DNA of 27,682 nt from Bacillota bacterium (GCA_023436485.1 JAEZIU010000115.1:1-27682); one strand, 5' to 3'. Positions 16,995 to 24,127 are shown, numbered from the stretch's first letter. Program-made: numbers and translations. Notes: generated by a model not told the origin, from the letters alone.

Positions 16995-17450
16995 ATGAAT
17001 GAAATAGATATGTTTTGGGATAGGTTTTTGGAGAAAACAGGAAGAGAACGGAATACTAAATATTTTGAGGTTTTTCATTTTGAGCTTACGGAATATTGGG
17101 CAAACGAGTTATTGAAGTTAGTACTTGAAGGAACAAAACGAGCAACATCAAGCAGTTTGAAATACTTCGAAATAAAAGGCTTGGATTTGCCAAAAGCAGG
17201 GGACCTTAACATTGTAACAGATTGGAAGGGAGTACCAAAATGTATAATAGAAACATCAACTGTTACACTTATTCCCTTTAAAGACATGACTTATGATATA
17301 TGTAAACGTGAAGGGGAAGATGAGTGTTTGGACACATGGCAAAAAGGCCATATTTCTTTTTTTGAGAGAGAGGGAAAAGAAGTAGGGTACGAATTTGATG
17401 AAGAAATGTTAATAGTATTTGAAGATTTTGAAGTCATTTATCGAGAATAG
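16995..17450 (+). CDS. ASCH-domain protein
   Basis: A 151-residue ASCH protein (PUA-like beta barrel). The diagnostic motif LEGTKRATSSSLKYFE is at about residues 44-59 (ExxKxATxS type), followed by PKAGDLNIVTDWKGVPKCIIET and later WQKGHISFFEREGKE, typical of bacterial ASCH proteins. Proteins of this group bind nucleic acid or hydrolyse modified nucleosides; one subgroup (YqfB) is an N4-acetylcytidine amidohydrolase. GGGAGG lies about 14 bases before the ATG, which is rather far. It is the last gene of the small-gene run and has a terminator behind it. Confidence 0.85.
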   Translation: MNEIDMFWDRFLEKTGRERNTKYFEVFHFELTEYWANELLKLVLEGTKRATSSSLKYFEIKGLDLPKAGDLNIVTDWKGVPKCIIETSTVTLIPFKDMTYDICKREGEDECLDTWQKGHISFFEREGKEVGYEFDEEMLIVFEDFEVIYRE

Positions 17451-17466
17451 TCGTTCTTATTCTATT

Positions 17467-17499
17467 ATCGCATATTCAGCAATGAAAATGCGATTTTTT
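17467..17499 (+). terminator. intrinsic terminator after the ASCH gene
   Basis: ATCGCAT (17467-17473) pairs with ATGCGAT (17488-17494) and runs into six T. Confidence 0.75.
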
Positions 17500-17575
17500 G
17501 TGTTCACCCGGTATTTAACATCATCAATACTGGTAAAAATTAACAATATATTGATTATAAAGGAGCACAAATAGC

Positions 17576-18041
17576 ATGGTAAAGATATTAAGCTTGAATA
17601 TTGATGAAAACATTTTAAAAAAACGATAAAATTAATGTTTTCATTGGCGGGGGTCTTTCTCAGACTTCCGACAGTCCGATTATTCCCTATACAATGTTTG
17701 GTGCATTAGGACAAAAAATAGTTGCATCCAGAGAGGGGAAAAGGTTTTTACTCAATATAAACTGCATCTTATATTTTTATTCCGAGGGCAACGAAGTAAA
17801 AATGGTTGCTGATAATAATTTTGCTTATTATGTGGGGCATACGCTTCAATTCTGGGAGGAAAAACTTTTAGCAGAGAGCTTTTTTCGATGTCACAAGGGA
17901 TTTCTTGTAAATATAAACAATGTAATAGAAATAGTTCCTTACTTTAATTCAACTTTAGCATTAAAGTTCAAAGATAACAAAAATATTATTCCTGTAGGGA
18001 GAAAATATTTAAAGGATTTCAAGGAGGCAATAAGCTGGTAA
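17576..18041 (+). pseudogene. LytTR-type DNA-binding regulator, frameshifted in an A7 tract
   Basis: A good ribosome site (AAAGGAG, 17559-17565) and ATG at 17576 open a frame reading MVKILSLNIDENILKKR that stops at 17627. One frame over, open from 17619, the sequence continues NDKINVFIGGGLSQTSD and SPIIPYTM into a LytTR domain: KIVASREGKRFLLNINCILY, then FFRCHKGFLVNINNV and IPVGRKYLKDFKEAI, up to 18041. Removing one A from the A7 run at 17617-17623 joins both parts into a 154-residue protein. The LytTR half has no good start of its own (ATG at 17694 lacks a ribosome site). LytTR domains bind direct repeats at promoters, often in signalling and virulence control. It stands directly before the toxin-like operon and may have controlled it. 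Alternatives are phase-variable slippage or a sequencing error. Confidence 0.75.
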
Positions 18042-18059
18042 CCACCGGCTTATTTTTTT
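18029..18059 (+). terminator. intrinsic terminator overlapping the end of the LytTR gene
   Basis: AATAAGCTGGT (18029-18039) pairs with ACCGGCTTATT (18044-18054), with one G-U, followed by seven T. The stem begins inside the coding region, so transcription of the regulator ends before the downstream operon. Confidence 0.75.
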
Positions 18060-18146
18060 ATATTCAAATTTTTGTACTTCATAACGTCAAATTTGCATTT
18101 CATCATTAACAGTCATATATGTTTTAAGAAATCACAAATACTGTTT

Positions 18147-18174
18147 TTGTACCAGATGGTAAGACCAATAGAAT
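18147..18174 (+). promoter_or_regulatory. possible promoter of the toxin-like operon
   Basis: TTGTAC at 18147-18152 and TAGAAT at 18169-18174, spacer 16, would start transcription about 30 bases before the first gene. Upstream lie TACTGTTTTT (about 18139) and, on the opposite strand, GACTGTTAAT (about 18107-18116), which vaguely resemble LytTR half-sites but are inverted rather than direct. Confidence 0.35.
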
Positions 18175-18211
18175 CAGTACAAATATTAATAGTTAAAAGG
18201 AGGAAATTACA

Positions 18212-19996
18212 ATGCCGGATTTAAAGGTAAAGGACCCGAATTCATTACAGGTAGAAATAGAAGGTAGGGTATACGATCTAAGCAAAATACCGGAGTACAA
18301 GGACTTGCTAGTTCAGAAAGAAGTTGCTAATGTGTTAAATCAGTTAAGTCTCAAGGATATAACTGAGAATCTGTATCTTACGGTTGAATTGTTTTACGTT
18401 GCTTACAACGGTGTTGCTGGTGCAAGAGGAGGCACAATACAGGCAGAGATTGCATCCATTCAAAGTGATTTGGCATTACTTTGCAATGAGTGTGTAGAGA
18501 CAATGACCAGTTTCAAGGAGGAAACAGGTAACATTCTATCTTTACTGTGCGATATGTACAGATGGCTTACACAAGGGAAGGAGAGCATGGCAATAAAAAA
18601 ACTTGCTCATTGTTCTGAATCATCTGCAACAATGTCAGCAGCAGCAAAGCGTCTGGCTGAAAAGTTCAAAGAACTGCAAATAAGGTCAACGAAAGCACGC
18701 TCAAATACTATTGAAGAAGAAGCAAGTGAGAATGATAAGAAATTGGCAGCTGAAAAAGCTGAAAGAGAGTTGAGAGCTAAACAGGAAGCTGAAAAGACCA
18801 ACCAACAGGAGCTGGTGGCTCAAATCGGTGATATCCAGCAAAAATATAACGAGGCAAAAGCAAGGGAAGAGAAGGAAGCCACAAAATCACTTATATTAGG
18901 AATTACCAATGCTATTGCCACTTCCGTAAGTGCCGGACTTGGCGCATTTGCCGCCGCAAAAAATCCTGTTTCTACTGCTATATCTGGAACCGTATCCAAC
19001 ATGGAATTATCCAAGGCACAGAAGGAAGCAAATGATAAAAAAACTCAATCAGATAAAGCACAGCAAGACCTGCTGACTGCAAAGGATGATCAAACTAAGA
19101 AGAAAAACCGTGTAGACGGTCTTACAACAGAAATTGCAGCACTTAATAAACAGATTTCAGAGAATGAGAAAAACCAAGAGGCTCTGGCAAAGCTAAAACC
19201 ACAGCTTGAGACCAAAAACGGAGAACTTACAAAAGCAAAAGATGAGTTAAAAGCAGCAGACAGCAAGGTAGAAGAACTTCAAAAAGTATCAGATAATTCT
19301 ACAGCTGCTTATACAGCTGCGGCAACTTCACTTCAGAATTTGGCAAAAAGTACCGGACAATTGTCTCAGGCAGCAGCAAATGCAGAAGAATCCATCCATG
19401 CTGAAAAAATGAGCTATCTTAATCAGAAACTAAATCTTGAAAAACAAAAAAGAGAATCTCTTGTGGCATTGGCGCAGTATGCAGAAACGGTCAAGAATTT
19501 AAAAGCCGATGAGAGTATGGCTACAGTATCCGTAAATTCTTTGCACGCTGCTGTTGAAGCACTGGGGAAAATCATTGCAACCCTTACAAATGCAAGTTTA
19601 TTCTGGGATCAGATGTCGTCCTTCTGCAAAAAAATGACCGAACAAGGTTTTCAGCAAGATATAAAGGATTTGATTGCACCGGATTCCGGAGTAAGTGAGA
19701 AGGAAAGAATTGATAAATATAAATCATTCGAGTTTATGAGGAAATTTTTGGGATATATGTGCCAGTGGGTAGCCATAAATGGTTTGTCCGGCGAATATCT
19801 GATTACTGCCGGTGAAGCACAGAAAAAAGCCGTTGAATACCTGAAACAGTCTCCCACAATTGAAGAAGCATTAAAAAAGGCACCCGAATTGGCTAAAAAA
19901 ATGGAACTGATGCTTAACAAGAACTTGCTGGAATCTGGAAAAGCCATTGCTGACCTGGAACAGCAGAAAGCACTTATTGAAAACAAAAAAAGTTAA
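18212..19996 (+). CDS. large component of a putative binary alpha-helical pore-forming toxin
   Basis: A 594-residue, almost entirely helical protein without a signal peptide. Residues 140-225 and 264-430 are charged coiled coils rich in K, E, A and Q. Between them is one long uncharged, Ala/Gly-rich stretch, about 226-262 (SLILGITNAIATSVSAGLGA onward), which could fold as a membrane-inserting hairpin. The C-terminal region has TNASLFW (459-465) followed by more helix. Coiled coil / hydrophobic hairpin / coiled coil is the layout of ClyA-type alpha-pore-forming toxins (Hbl/Nhe, Cry6, XaxA/YaxA). It resembles the larger partner of XaxAB-type binary toxins most, which also lack signal peptides. 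AAAAGGAGG lies 7 bases before the ATG. The next gene follows by 13 bases. Function is inferred from architecture; a structural coiled-coil protein is the alternative. Confidence 0.6.
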   Translation: MPDLKVKDPNSLQVEIEGRVYDLSKIPEYKDLLVQKEVANVLNQLSLKDITENLYLTVELFYVAYNGVAGARGGTIQAEIASIQSDLALLCNECVETMTSFKEETGNILSLLCDMYRWLTQGKESMAIKKLAHCSESSATMSAAAKRLAEKFKELQIRSTKARSNTIEEEASENDKKLAAEKAERELRAKQEAEKTNQQELVAQIGDIQQKYNEAKAREEKEATKSLILGITNAIATSVSAGLGAFAAAKNPVSTAISGTVSNMELSKAQKEANDKKTQSDKAQQDLLTAKDDQTKKKNRVDGLTTEIAALNKQISENEKNQEALAKLKPQLETKNGELTKAKDELKAADSKVEELQKVSDNSTAAYTAAATSLQNLAKSTGQLSQAAANAEESIHAEKMSYLNQKLNLEKQKRESLVALAQYAETVKNLKADESMATVSVNSLHAAVEALGKIIATLTNASLFWDQMSSFCKKMTEQGFQQDIKDLIAPDSGVSEKERIDKYKSFEFMRKFLGYMCQWVAINGLSGEYLITAGEAQKKAVEYLKQSPTIEEALKKAPELAKKMELMLNKNLLESGKAIADLEQQKALIENKKS

Positions 19997-20009
19997 AGGA
20001 AGGTGTAGC

Positions 20010-20918
20010 ATGAATACAATTCAGAAGAATAACTTTACTACACTAATTGAAGTATTAAAGAAATCAGTAGATGAGCTTAACCAACAAAAAAAAGAAGAAG
20101 CCATGAAGACAATAAAGAGCATTTCGGGAAATATTCAATTTTTAAATGATACTTCTAAAAAACTCAAGTCATCAGCCGAGAAGGAACAACACAATATTTC
20201 TGTTACTATTTCTGAGATTATTAAAAGTGAAGCAGCTATAAGGGATAGTTACCTCAGCACACAAAAAAGCATAGATGCTATAAATGTTTCTATCAGTACT
20301 AATTCCGTTAAAAAGGCTGAAATATTAAAACAGATTGACTCATTCAGAAAAGAGTTAAATGATGATGAGAGGTTGCTTAGGGAGCATCAGAGAAAGCTGG
20401 ATGAACTAAATGACACCTCTGCCTTAAGTATTATAAGGTCGATTCTCTCCCTTGGACTGGACAGAGCCATTATGGGAGTACAGTGTTTGATTAATAATGA
20501 TACAGGACGTATACAAGAACTGCATAAACAAATTGAGAGATTTAATGGACTTCTCAACAATAATTCATTGGAAATACAAAAAGAGGACGAATTGTTAAAA
20601 GGCTTAGGTGAGAGTAAAAGGGCATATGAAGTGAGCCTTGCCCAACTTAAGGAGAAGGAAAATATCCTGAACACAAATGAGCAGTTATCCAGAAACAATC
20701 TGGCTTTTATTACAAACGCGGCACTTTTTTATGGCAGATTGTCTGTAATGCTGGAACAAATAGATCATAGAATAGACGATGTTGTTGATATTGTGGCCGA
20801 ATTAAACGACAAAAAACCTACAATAATTGATTTTGACAGCTCCGGAACAAGTATGGTTTCTCTCAGGGAGGCAATGGTCAAATATGATAAAGTCCTTGAA
20901 ACCAGCGGTATCGCTTGA
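20010..20918 (+). CDS. small component of a putative binary alpha-helical pore-forming toxin
   Basis: A 302-residue helical protein without a signal peptide. Coiled coil spans about 10-135 and 163-230, interrupted at 137-162 by a hydrophobic, weakly amphipathic segment (SALSIIRSILSLGLDRAIMG). The C-terminal motif TNAALFY (235-241) matches TNASLFW in the preceding protein, at a similar place after the second coiled coil, so the two are probably diverged relatives acting together. The ATG at 20010 is chosen because AAAGGAAGGTG overlapping the previous stop precedes it; a longer in-frame start at 19947 lies inside the upstream gene. The size ratio (594 to 302) and tight spacing fit a two-component pore-former such as XaxA/XaxB. 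No enzymatic motif is seen. Confidence 0.55.
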   Translation: MNTIQKNNFTTLIEVLKKSVDELNQQKKEEAMKTIKSISGNIQFLNDTSKKLKSSAEKEQHNISVTISEIIKSEAAIRDSYLSTQKSIDAINVSISTNSVKKAEILKQIDSFRKELNDDERLLREHQRKLDELNDTSALSIIRSILSLGLDRAIMGVQCLINNDTGRIQELHKQIERFNGLLNNNSLEIQKEDELLKGLGESKRAYEVSLAQLKEKENILNTNEQLSRNNLAFITNAALFYGRLSVMLEQIDHRIDDVVDIVAELNDKKPTIIDFDSSGTSMVSLREAMVKYDKVLETSGIA

Positions 20919-20967
20919 AAATAGTTTTAGTAACCACTTAATTAAAAGAAAGGATACGAGATAAGCT

Positions 20968-21573
20968 ATGGGTATGTTAAAGAAAAGAATAGAACAATCG
21001 ATTTCAAATGGATTACAACTGGTAGAATGTAATCAGAAAAGCAGCTTGATTGCCAACTTCGGTGGTTTCCAGATGAAAGATTTTCCTGGTTACTGCCTTG
21101 CAGTAACAGGTCAATGGCTTAGTAACCCTGAATATATAAAGGGTCATATAAACGAGACAAGGTTTCAAACAGATACAATACAAATACAGCGGGAATATGA
21201 AAAAGCAGAAATAAGTGGTGCTGATTTTTTAGCAAGGAAATTTCCCAATTTGGTTAATCTCGTTAAAAAAGAAGTATGTCCTCTCACGGCAGAGAGGCTA
21301 TATAATGAAATAATTTATCTTGAAGGTAAACTCTTGACATCAGGCTATATAATGATTGCTTTATGGGACTCCACCGATTCTGGACATGCAATTGGAGTTA
21401 TTATAGACAATGGGAAATACCATTTTTTTGATGCAAACGAATGTTTTTGTACAATGGATAATGCACAAGTATTCTGGGATTTCATTTACCAATACGTAAC
21501 ACAGCCGGAATACGGATTGTTACAGCAAAGGTATAACAGTTTCCAGGTTGCATTATATAACCATCAACCATAA
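20968..21573 (+). CDS. YopT-like (C58-type) papain-fold cysteine protease, putative effector
   Basis: A 201-residue protein without a signal peptide. Three motifs in the right order suggest a papain-like protease of the YopT/AvrPphB type: PGYCLAVTGQWL with Cys43 (family pattern G-x-C-x-x-L/V-x-x-x-W), DSGHAIGVII with His140, and YHFFDANE with Asp155. The spacing from His to Asp (15 residues) is close to that in C58 peptidases. Known C58 proteases cleave host proteins (YopT removes prenyl anchors of Rho GTPases) or process toxins. Located third in the toxin-like operon, 49 bases after the small component, it may be a cargo or toxin-maturing enzyme. AAAGGA is about 14 bases before the ATG at 20968; the ATG at 20974 is also possible. 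Confidence 0.6.
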   Translation: MGMLKKRIEQSISNGLQLVECNQKSSLIANFGGFQMKDFPGYCLAVTGQWLSNPEYIKGHINETRFQTDTIQIQREYEKAEISGADFLARKFPNLVNLVKKEVCPLTAERLYNEIIYLEGKLLTSGYIMIALWDSTDSGHAIGVIIDNGKYHFFDANECFCTMDNAQVFWDFIYQYVTQPEYGLLQQRYNSFQVALYNHQP

Positions 21574-21579
21574 AATACT

Positions 21580-21630
21580 CCGGCTGTACGGGATGAGCCT
21601 GCGAAAGCGGAAGATAGCCGGTACAGCCGG
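21580..21630 (+). repeat. structured inverted repeat between protease and M15 genes
   Basis: CCGGCTGTAC (21580-21589) and GTACAGCCGG (21621-21630) form a perfect 10-bp closing helix. Inside, CTGC-GAAA-GCGG makes a small stem with a GNRA tetraloop, and between the stems lies a purine-rich internal loop (GATGAG opposite GAAGATAG). There is no T run after it, so it is not an ordinary terminator. Role unknown; it could be an RNA processing or stability element within the operon. Confidence 0.6.
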
Positions 21631-21669
21631 AATAATTTAGTCTGGTAAATAAAAGAGGTGAAAACTAAA

Positions 21670-22113
21670 ATGCCCGGTGTTAGATTCAAATACCCTGACG
21701 AAAAAAGTGTATTCCCTAAACTTGTCTCGGCTATAAATAATTTATGTGCTGAAAAGGGGAAAAGCTGCACCTGTACCTCAGGCTACAGAAGCTTGGACAA
21801 GCAAAAGCTTATTAACGCACAGAAGCTAAAAGAGAGTAAAGACAACTATCAGAAGCCAAACGGGGCTGTTTACAACAAACAAGGCCAGTGTATAGCGGCA
21901 GAGTATGGTAAGAGTAACCACTGCTACTGTATTGCAATGGATATTTCGGATGTATGGTTTAAAGCACTTACTAATAAGGAAATAGAAAAATTCGGGTTGG
22001 TGAAGCCAATGAGCTATGAACCCTGGCATGTGCAGTTGATTGAACATACGGGACTTTCCCTATCTCAAAAAATTGCAATAAAGGAAAGTGTATTGGGTAT
22101 AAAAAGGAGTTGA
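21670..22113 (+). CDS. M15-family peptidoglycan peptidase (VanY/endolysin-like)
   Basis: A 147-residue zinc peptidase without signal peptide or cell-wall-binding domain. SGYRS (37-41), the SxHxxxxxxD zinc motif as SNHCYCIAMD (His84, Asp91) and EPWH (catalytic Glu117, zinc His120) are all in place. Members are D,D-carboxypeptidases or L-Ala-D-Glu endopeptidases. Small, signal-less M15 proteins next to a holin are usually endolysins. The ATG at 21670 follows AGAGGTG; GTG at 21658 is in frame but is part of that ribosome site. It is followed immediately by the holin-like gene, and the pair resembles the ChiX/ChiW endopeptidase-holin system of Serratia. Confidence 0.85.
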   Translation: MPGVRFKYPDEKSVFPKLVSAINNLCAEKGKSCTCTSGYRSLDKQKLINAQKLKESKDNYQKPNGAVYNKQGQCIAAEYGKSNHCYCIAMDISDVWFKALTNKEIEKFGLVKPMSYEPWHVQLIEHTGLSLSQKIAIKESVLGIKRS

Positions 22114-22118
22114 ATAAT

Positions 22119-22412
22119 ATGGATGAGTTTTACAGTTGGGATTATCTGAGCTCTTTTACGGGTATAGTTGCCTGTGTAACCCTTATTATACAGTTTACAA
22201 AGGTATCTCTTGATAAAGTATGGAAAATTCCCACAAGATTTGTCGTTTGGGTGTTATCCTATATCCTGCTGGTTCTTGTCAGCTGGTTTACCACAGGTGT
22301 AACAGCAAACGTACTTTTAATGAGTGCTTTAAATGCAATTGTTGTGACTTTGGCTTCAATGGGTGCATATGAAGCGACTTTTAGTAAAGTTGAGGAGAAG
22401 AGTAGACAATAA
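22119..22412 (+). CDS. small holin-like membrane protein
   Basis: A 97-residue protein with three probable membrane segments (about 12-27, 42-58 and 62-82), a short charged linker KVSLDKVWKIPTR between the first two, and a charged C-terminal tail KVEEKSRQ. Size, topology and position directly behind an endolysin-like peptidase fit a phage-type class I holin. The ATG at 22119 has AAGGAG overlapping the upstream stop; a TTG at 22110 is in frame but lies in the ribosome site region. A strong terminator follows. Confidence 0.7.
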   Translation: MDEFYSWDYLSSFTGIVACVTLIIQFTKVSLDKVWKIPTRFVVWVLSYILLVLVSWFTTGVTANVLLMSALNAIVVTLASMGAYEATFSKVEEKSRQ

Positions 22413-22433
22413 AAAACTGAATTTCATTATGTT

Positions 22434-22472
22434 AAATCTCTTGTAACAGTTATTAACTGTTACAAGAGATTT
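22434..22472 (+). terminator. strong intrinsic terminator of the toxin-like operon
   Basis: A near-perfect palindrome: AAATCTCTTGTAACAGTTA (22434-22452) pairs with TAACTGTTACAAGAGATTT (22454-22472), followed by more T. It closes the operon 22 bases after the holin gene. Confidence 0.9.
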
Positions 22473-22515
22473 TTTAATAACCATTTATGTTAACATGTTC
22501 AATAATTATCATAAA

Positions 22516-22544
22516 TTGACAGTATAGGTTTTATATGCTAAACT
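22516..22544 (+). promoter_or_regulatory. promoter of the GH8 gene
   Basis: Perfect TTGACA at 22516-22521, 17-base spacer and TAAACT at 22539-22544. The predicted leader is about 125 bases long and contains AAAACGCTTTT (22582-22592), a weak cre-like palindrome, and a CGGGG/CCCCG hairpin (22615-22630). Confidence 0.65.
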
Positions 22545-22676
22545 TATGGAGGTTTAATCTGTTAAACCATAATTTATTTATAAAACGCTTTTGAAAAAGG
22601 TATTAAGGTTGATTCGGGGCTAAATCCCCGGATTACACTTAAATACAAAATTATTCAATTAAGGGAGGAACGTAAA

Positions 22677-24113
22677 ATGAAAAAGTTTTTTGCTTGCTTG
22701 CTTGTTTTGGCTATGATTGTTTCAATTATACCAATAAATATTGCAAGTGCGGCTACAGGTGGATATTACGCCACTGGAACCTATAGGGACGTCTTCGTTG
22801 AAACAGGAAGGACAGAGGCTCAGGTTCAAGATAAGCTGTCTACTATGTACGATAAGTTTTTCAAAGGAGACACTAATAGTCAAAGGTTATTTTATGAATC
22901 AGGAACCGACGAGGCATACATAAGGGATACCGGAAACGGTGATGTACGTTCGGAAGGTATGTCCTACGGTATGATGATTTGTGTACAATTGGATAAAAAG
23001 AAGGAATTTGATATGCTGTGGAAATGGGCTAGAAACCACATGTATCAAACCTCCGGTCAATTTAAGGGATTTTTTGCATGGCAGTGTAACTATGATGGAG
23101 GTATAATAGATAGCACACCTGCTTCTGACGGTGACGAATACTTTGCTATGTCTCTTCTATTTGCTGCACGCAGATGGGGGAACGGAACAGGTATATACAA
23201 CTATGAAGCAGAAGCACAGACTATATTGGATGCAATGCTTCACCAGTCAGATGACGGTGTTGGATATAACTTGATCAATAAAAACGCTAATCAAGTTGTT
23301 TTCTGCCCAAGTGCAGGAAATTATGATTTTACAGATCCGTCATATCATCTCCCTGCATTCTACGAATTGTGGGCACTGTGGGGACCTGAAAGAGACAGGG
23401 CTACTTGGAGTACGGTAGCTGCTAAGAGCAGAGAATTCTTTAAAAAGTCTACCAATTCAACAACAGGTTTGAACCCTGACTATGCAAATTTCGATGGTTC
23501 AGCAAAAGAAGTTTCATGGAGCTCAGGTCATGGAGATTTTAGATTTGACGCATGGAGAGCTGTTCAAAATTCTTGCGTAGACTATGCTTGGTGGCAAAAA
23601 GACAGTTGGCCTGCAACTACTTTTGCACCTAAAATTCAGGCTTTCTTCAAAAACCAAGGTTTATCCTCTTATGGTAACCAGTATACATTATCCGGTTCAA
23701 AACTGAGCAGTGATCATTCTCCGGGATTGGTAGCTATGAATGCCGTAACATCACTGGCACAAGATGCAACAACTGCTAAGGCTTTTGTTGATGAATTATG
23801 GAATACTTCTGTTCCATCAGGTCAATACCGTTATTACGATGGAATGCTTTATATGCTTGGAATGCTTCATGTAAGTGGAAATTTCAAGATTTGGGGTGCA
23901 GAAACTCCAGAACCTCCTGTAACACGTGGTGATATTAACAACGATACTGTTGTCGATTCTGTTGACTTTGCTTTGCTGAAGTCTTATCTCCTGGGTAAGA
24001 CAACTACATTGCCTAATTTGGAAGCAGCAGACACTAATGGTGACGGTACTGTTGATGCAATGGATTTTGCTGTATTAAAGCAATATCTTTTAGGTTTGGT
24101 TAAAACTCTATAA
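22677..24113 (+). CDS. cellulosomal GH8 enzyme with dockerin, xylanase / exo-oligoxylanase type
   Basis: A 478-residue secreted enzyme. Signal peptide 1-26 (KK, hydrophobic core, ASA cleavage). The GH8 domain spans about 30-407 with general acid Glu93 (RSEGMSYGMM) and probable base Asp291 (RFDAWRA). The sequences SDGDEYFAMSLLFAARRWG and YRYYDGMLYMLGMLHVSGNF resemble GH8 xylanases and the reducing-end xylose-releasing exo-oligoxylanase (Rex) more than cellulases such as CelA. His347 in SDHSPG sits where Rex has its subsite-blocking His, but I cannot prove equivalence. A type I dockerin (417-478) has two calcium loops, Asp419/Asn421/Asp423/Asp427/Asp430 and Asp452/Asn454/Asp456/Asp460/Asp463; positions 10-11 are SV and AM, as in mesophilic Ruminiclostridium cohesin recognition. 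GGGAGG precedes the ATG. Confidence 0.92.
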   Translation: MKKFFACLLVLAMIVSIIPINIASAATGGYYATGTYRDVFVETGRTEAQVQDKLSTMYDKFFKGDTNSQRLFYESGTDEAYIRDTGNGDVRSEGMSYGMMICVQLDKKKEFDMLWKWARNHMYQTSGQFKGFFAWQCNYDGGIIDSTPASDGDEYFAMSLLFAARRWGNGTGIYNYEAEAQTILDAMLHQSDDGVGYNLINKNANQVVFCPSAGNYDFTDPSYHLPAFYELWALWGPERDRATWSTVAAKSREFFKKSTNSTTGLNPDYANFDGSAKEVSWSSGHGDFRFDAWRAVQNSCVDYAWWQKDSWPATTFAPKIQAFFKNQGLSSYGNQYTLSGSKLSSDHSPGLVAMNAVTSLAQDATTAKAFVDELWNTSVPSGQYRYYDGMLYMLGMLHVSGNFKIWGAETPEPPVTRGDINNDTVVDSVDFALLKSYLLGKTTTLPNLEAADTNGDGTVDAMDFAVLKQYLLGLVKTL

Positions 24114-24127
24114 TCACCTTACATATT

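Noticed and set aside
12307..17450. Integron gene cassettes
   Set aside because: Cargo types fit, but no attC-like inverted repeats or integrase are visible between the genes.
18212..22412. Prophage remnant
   Set aside because: The M15 peptidase and holin look phage-like, but there is no integrase, capsid, tail or packaging gene, and the three genes before them are not phage-typical.
22582..22592. Catabolite-responsive element (cre) in the GH8 leader
   Set aside because: AAAACGCTTTT is palindromic around CG but lacks the flanking TG and CA of the consensus; too weak to list as a feature.
22677..24113. Cel8C of the cip-cel cellulosome operon
   Set aside because: No scaffoldin or GH9/GH48 genes lie next to it, it has its own promoter and terminator, and its GH8 blocks resemble xylan-active members.
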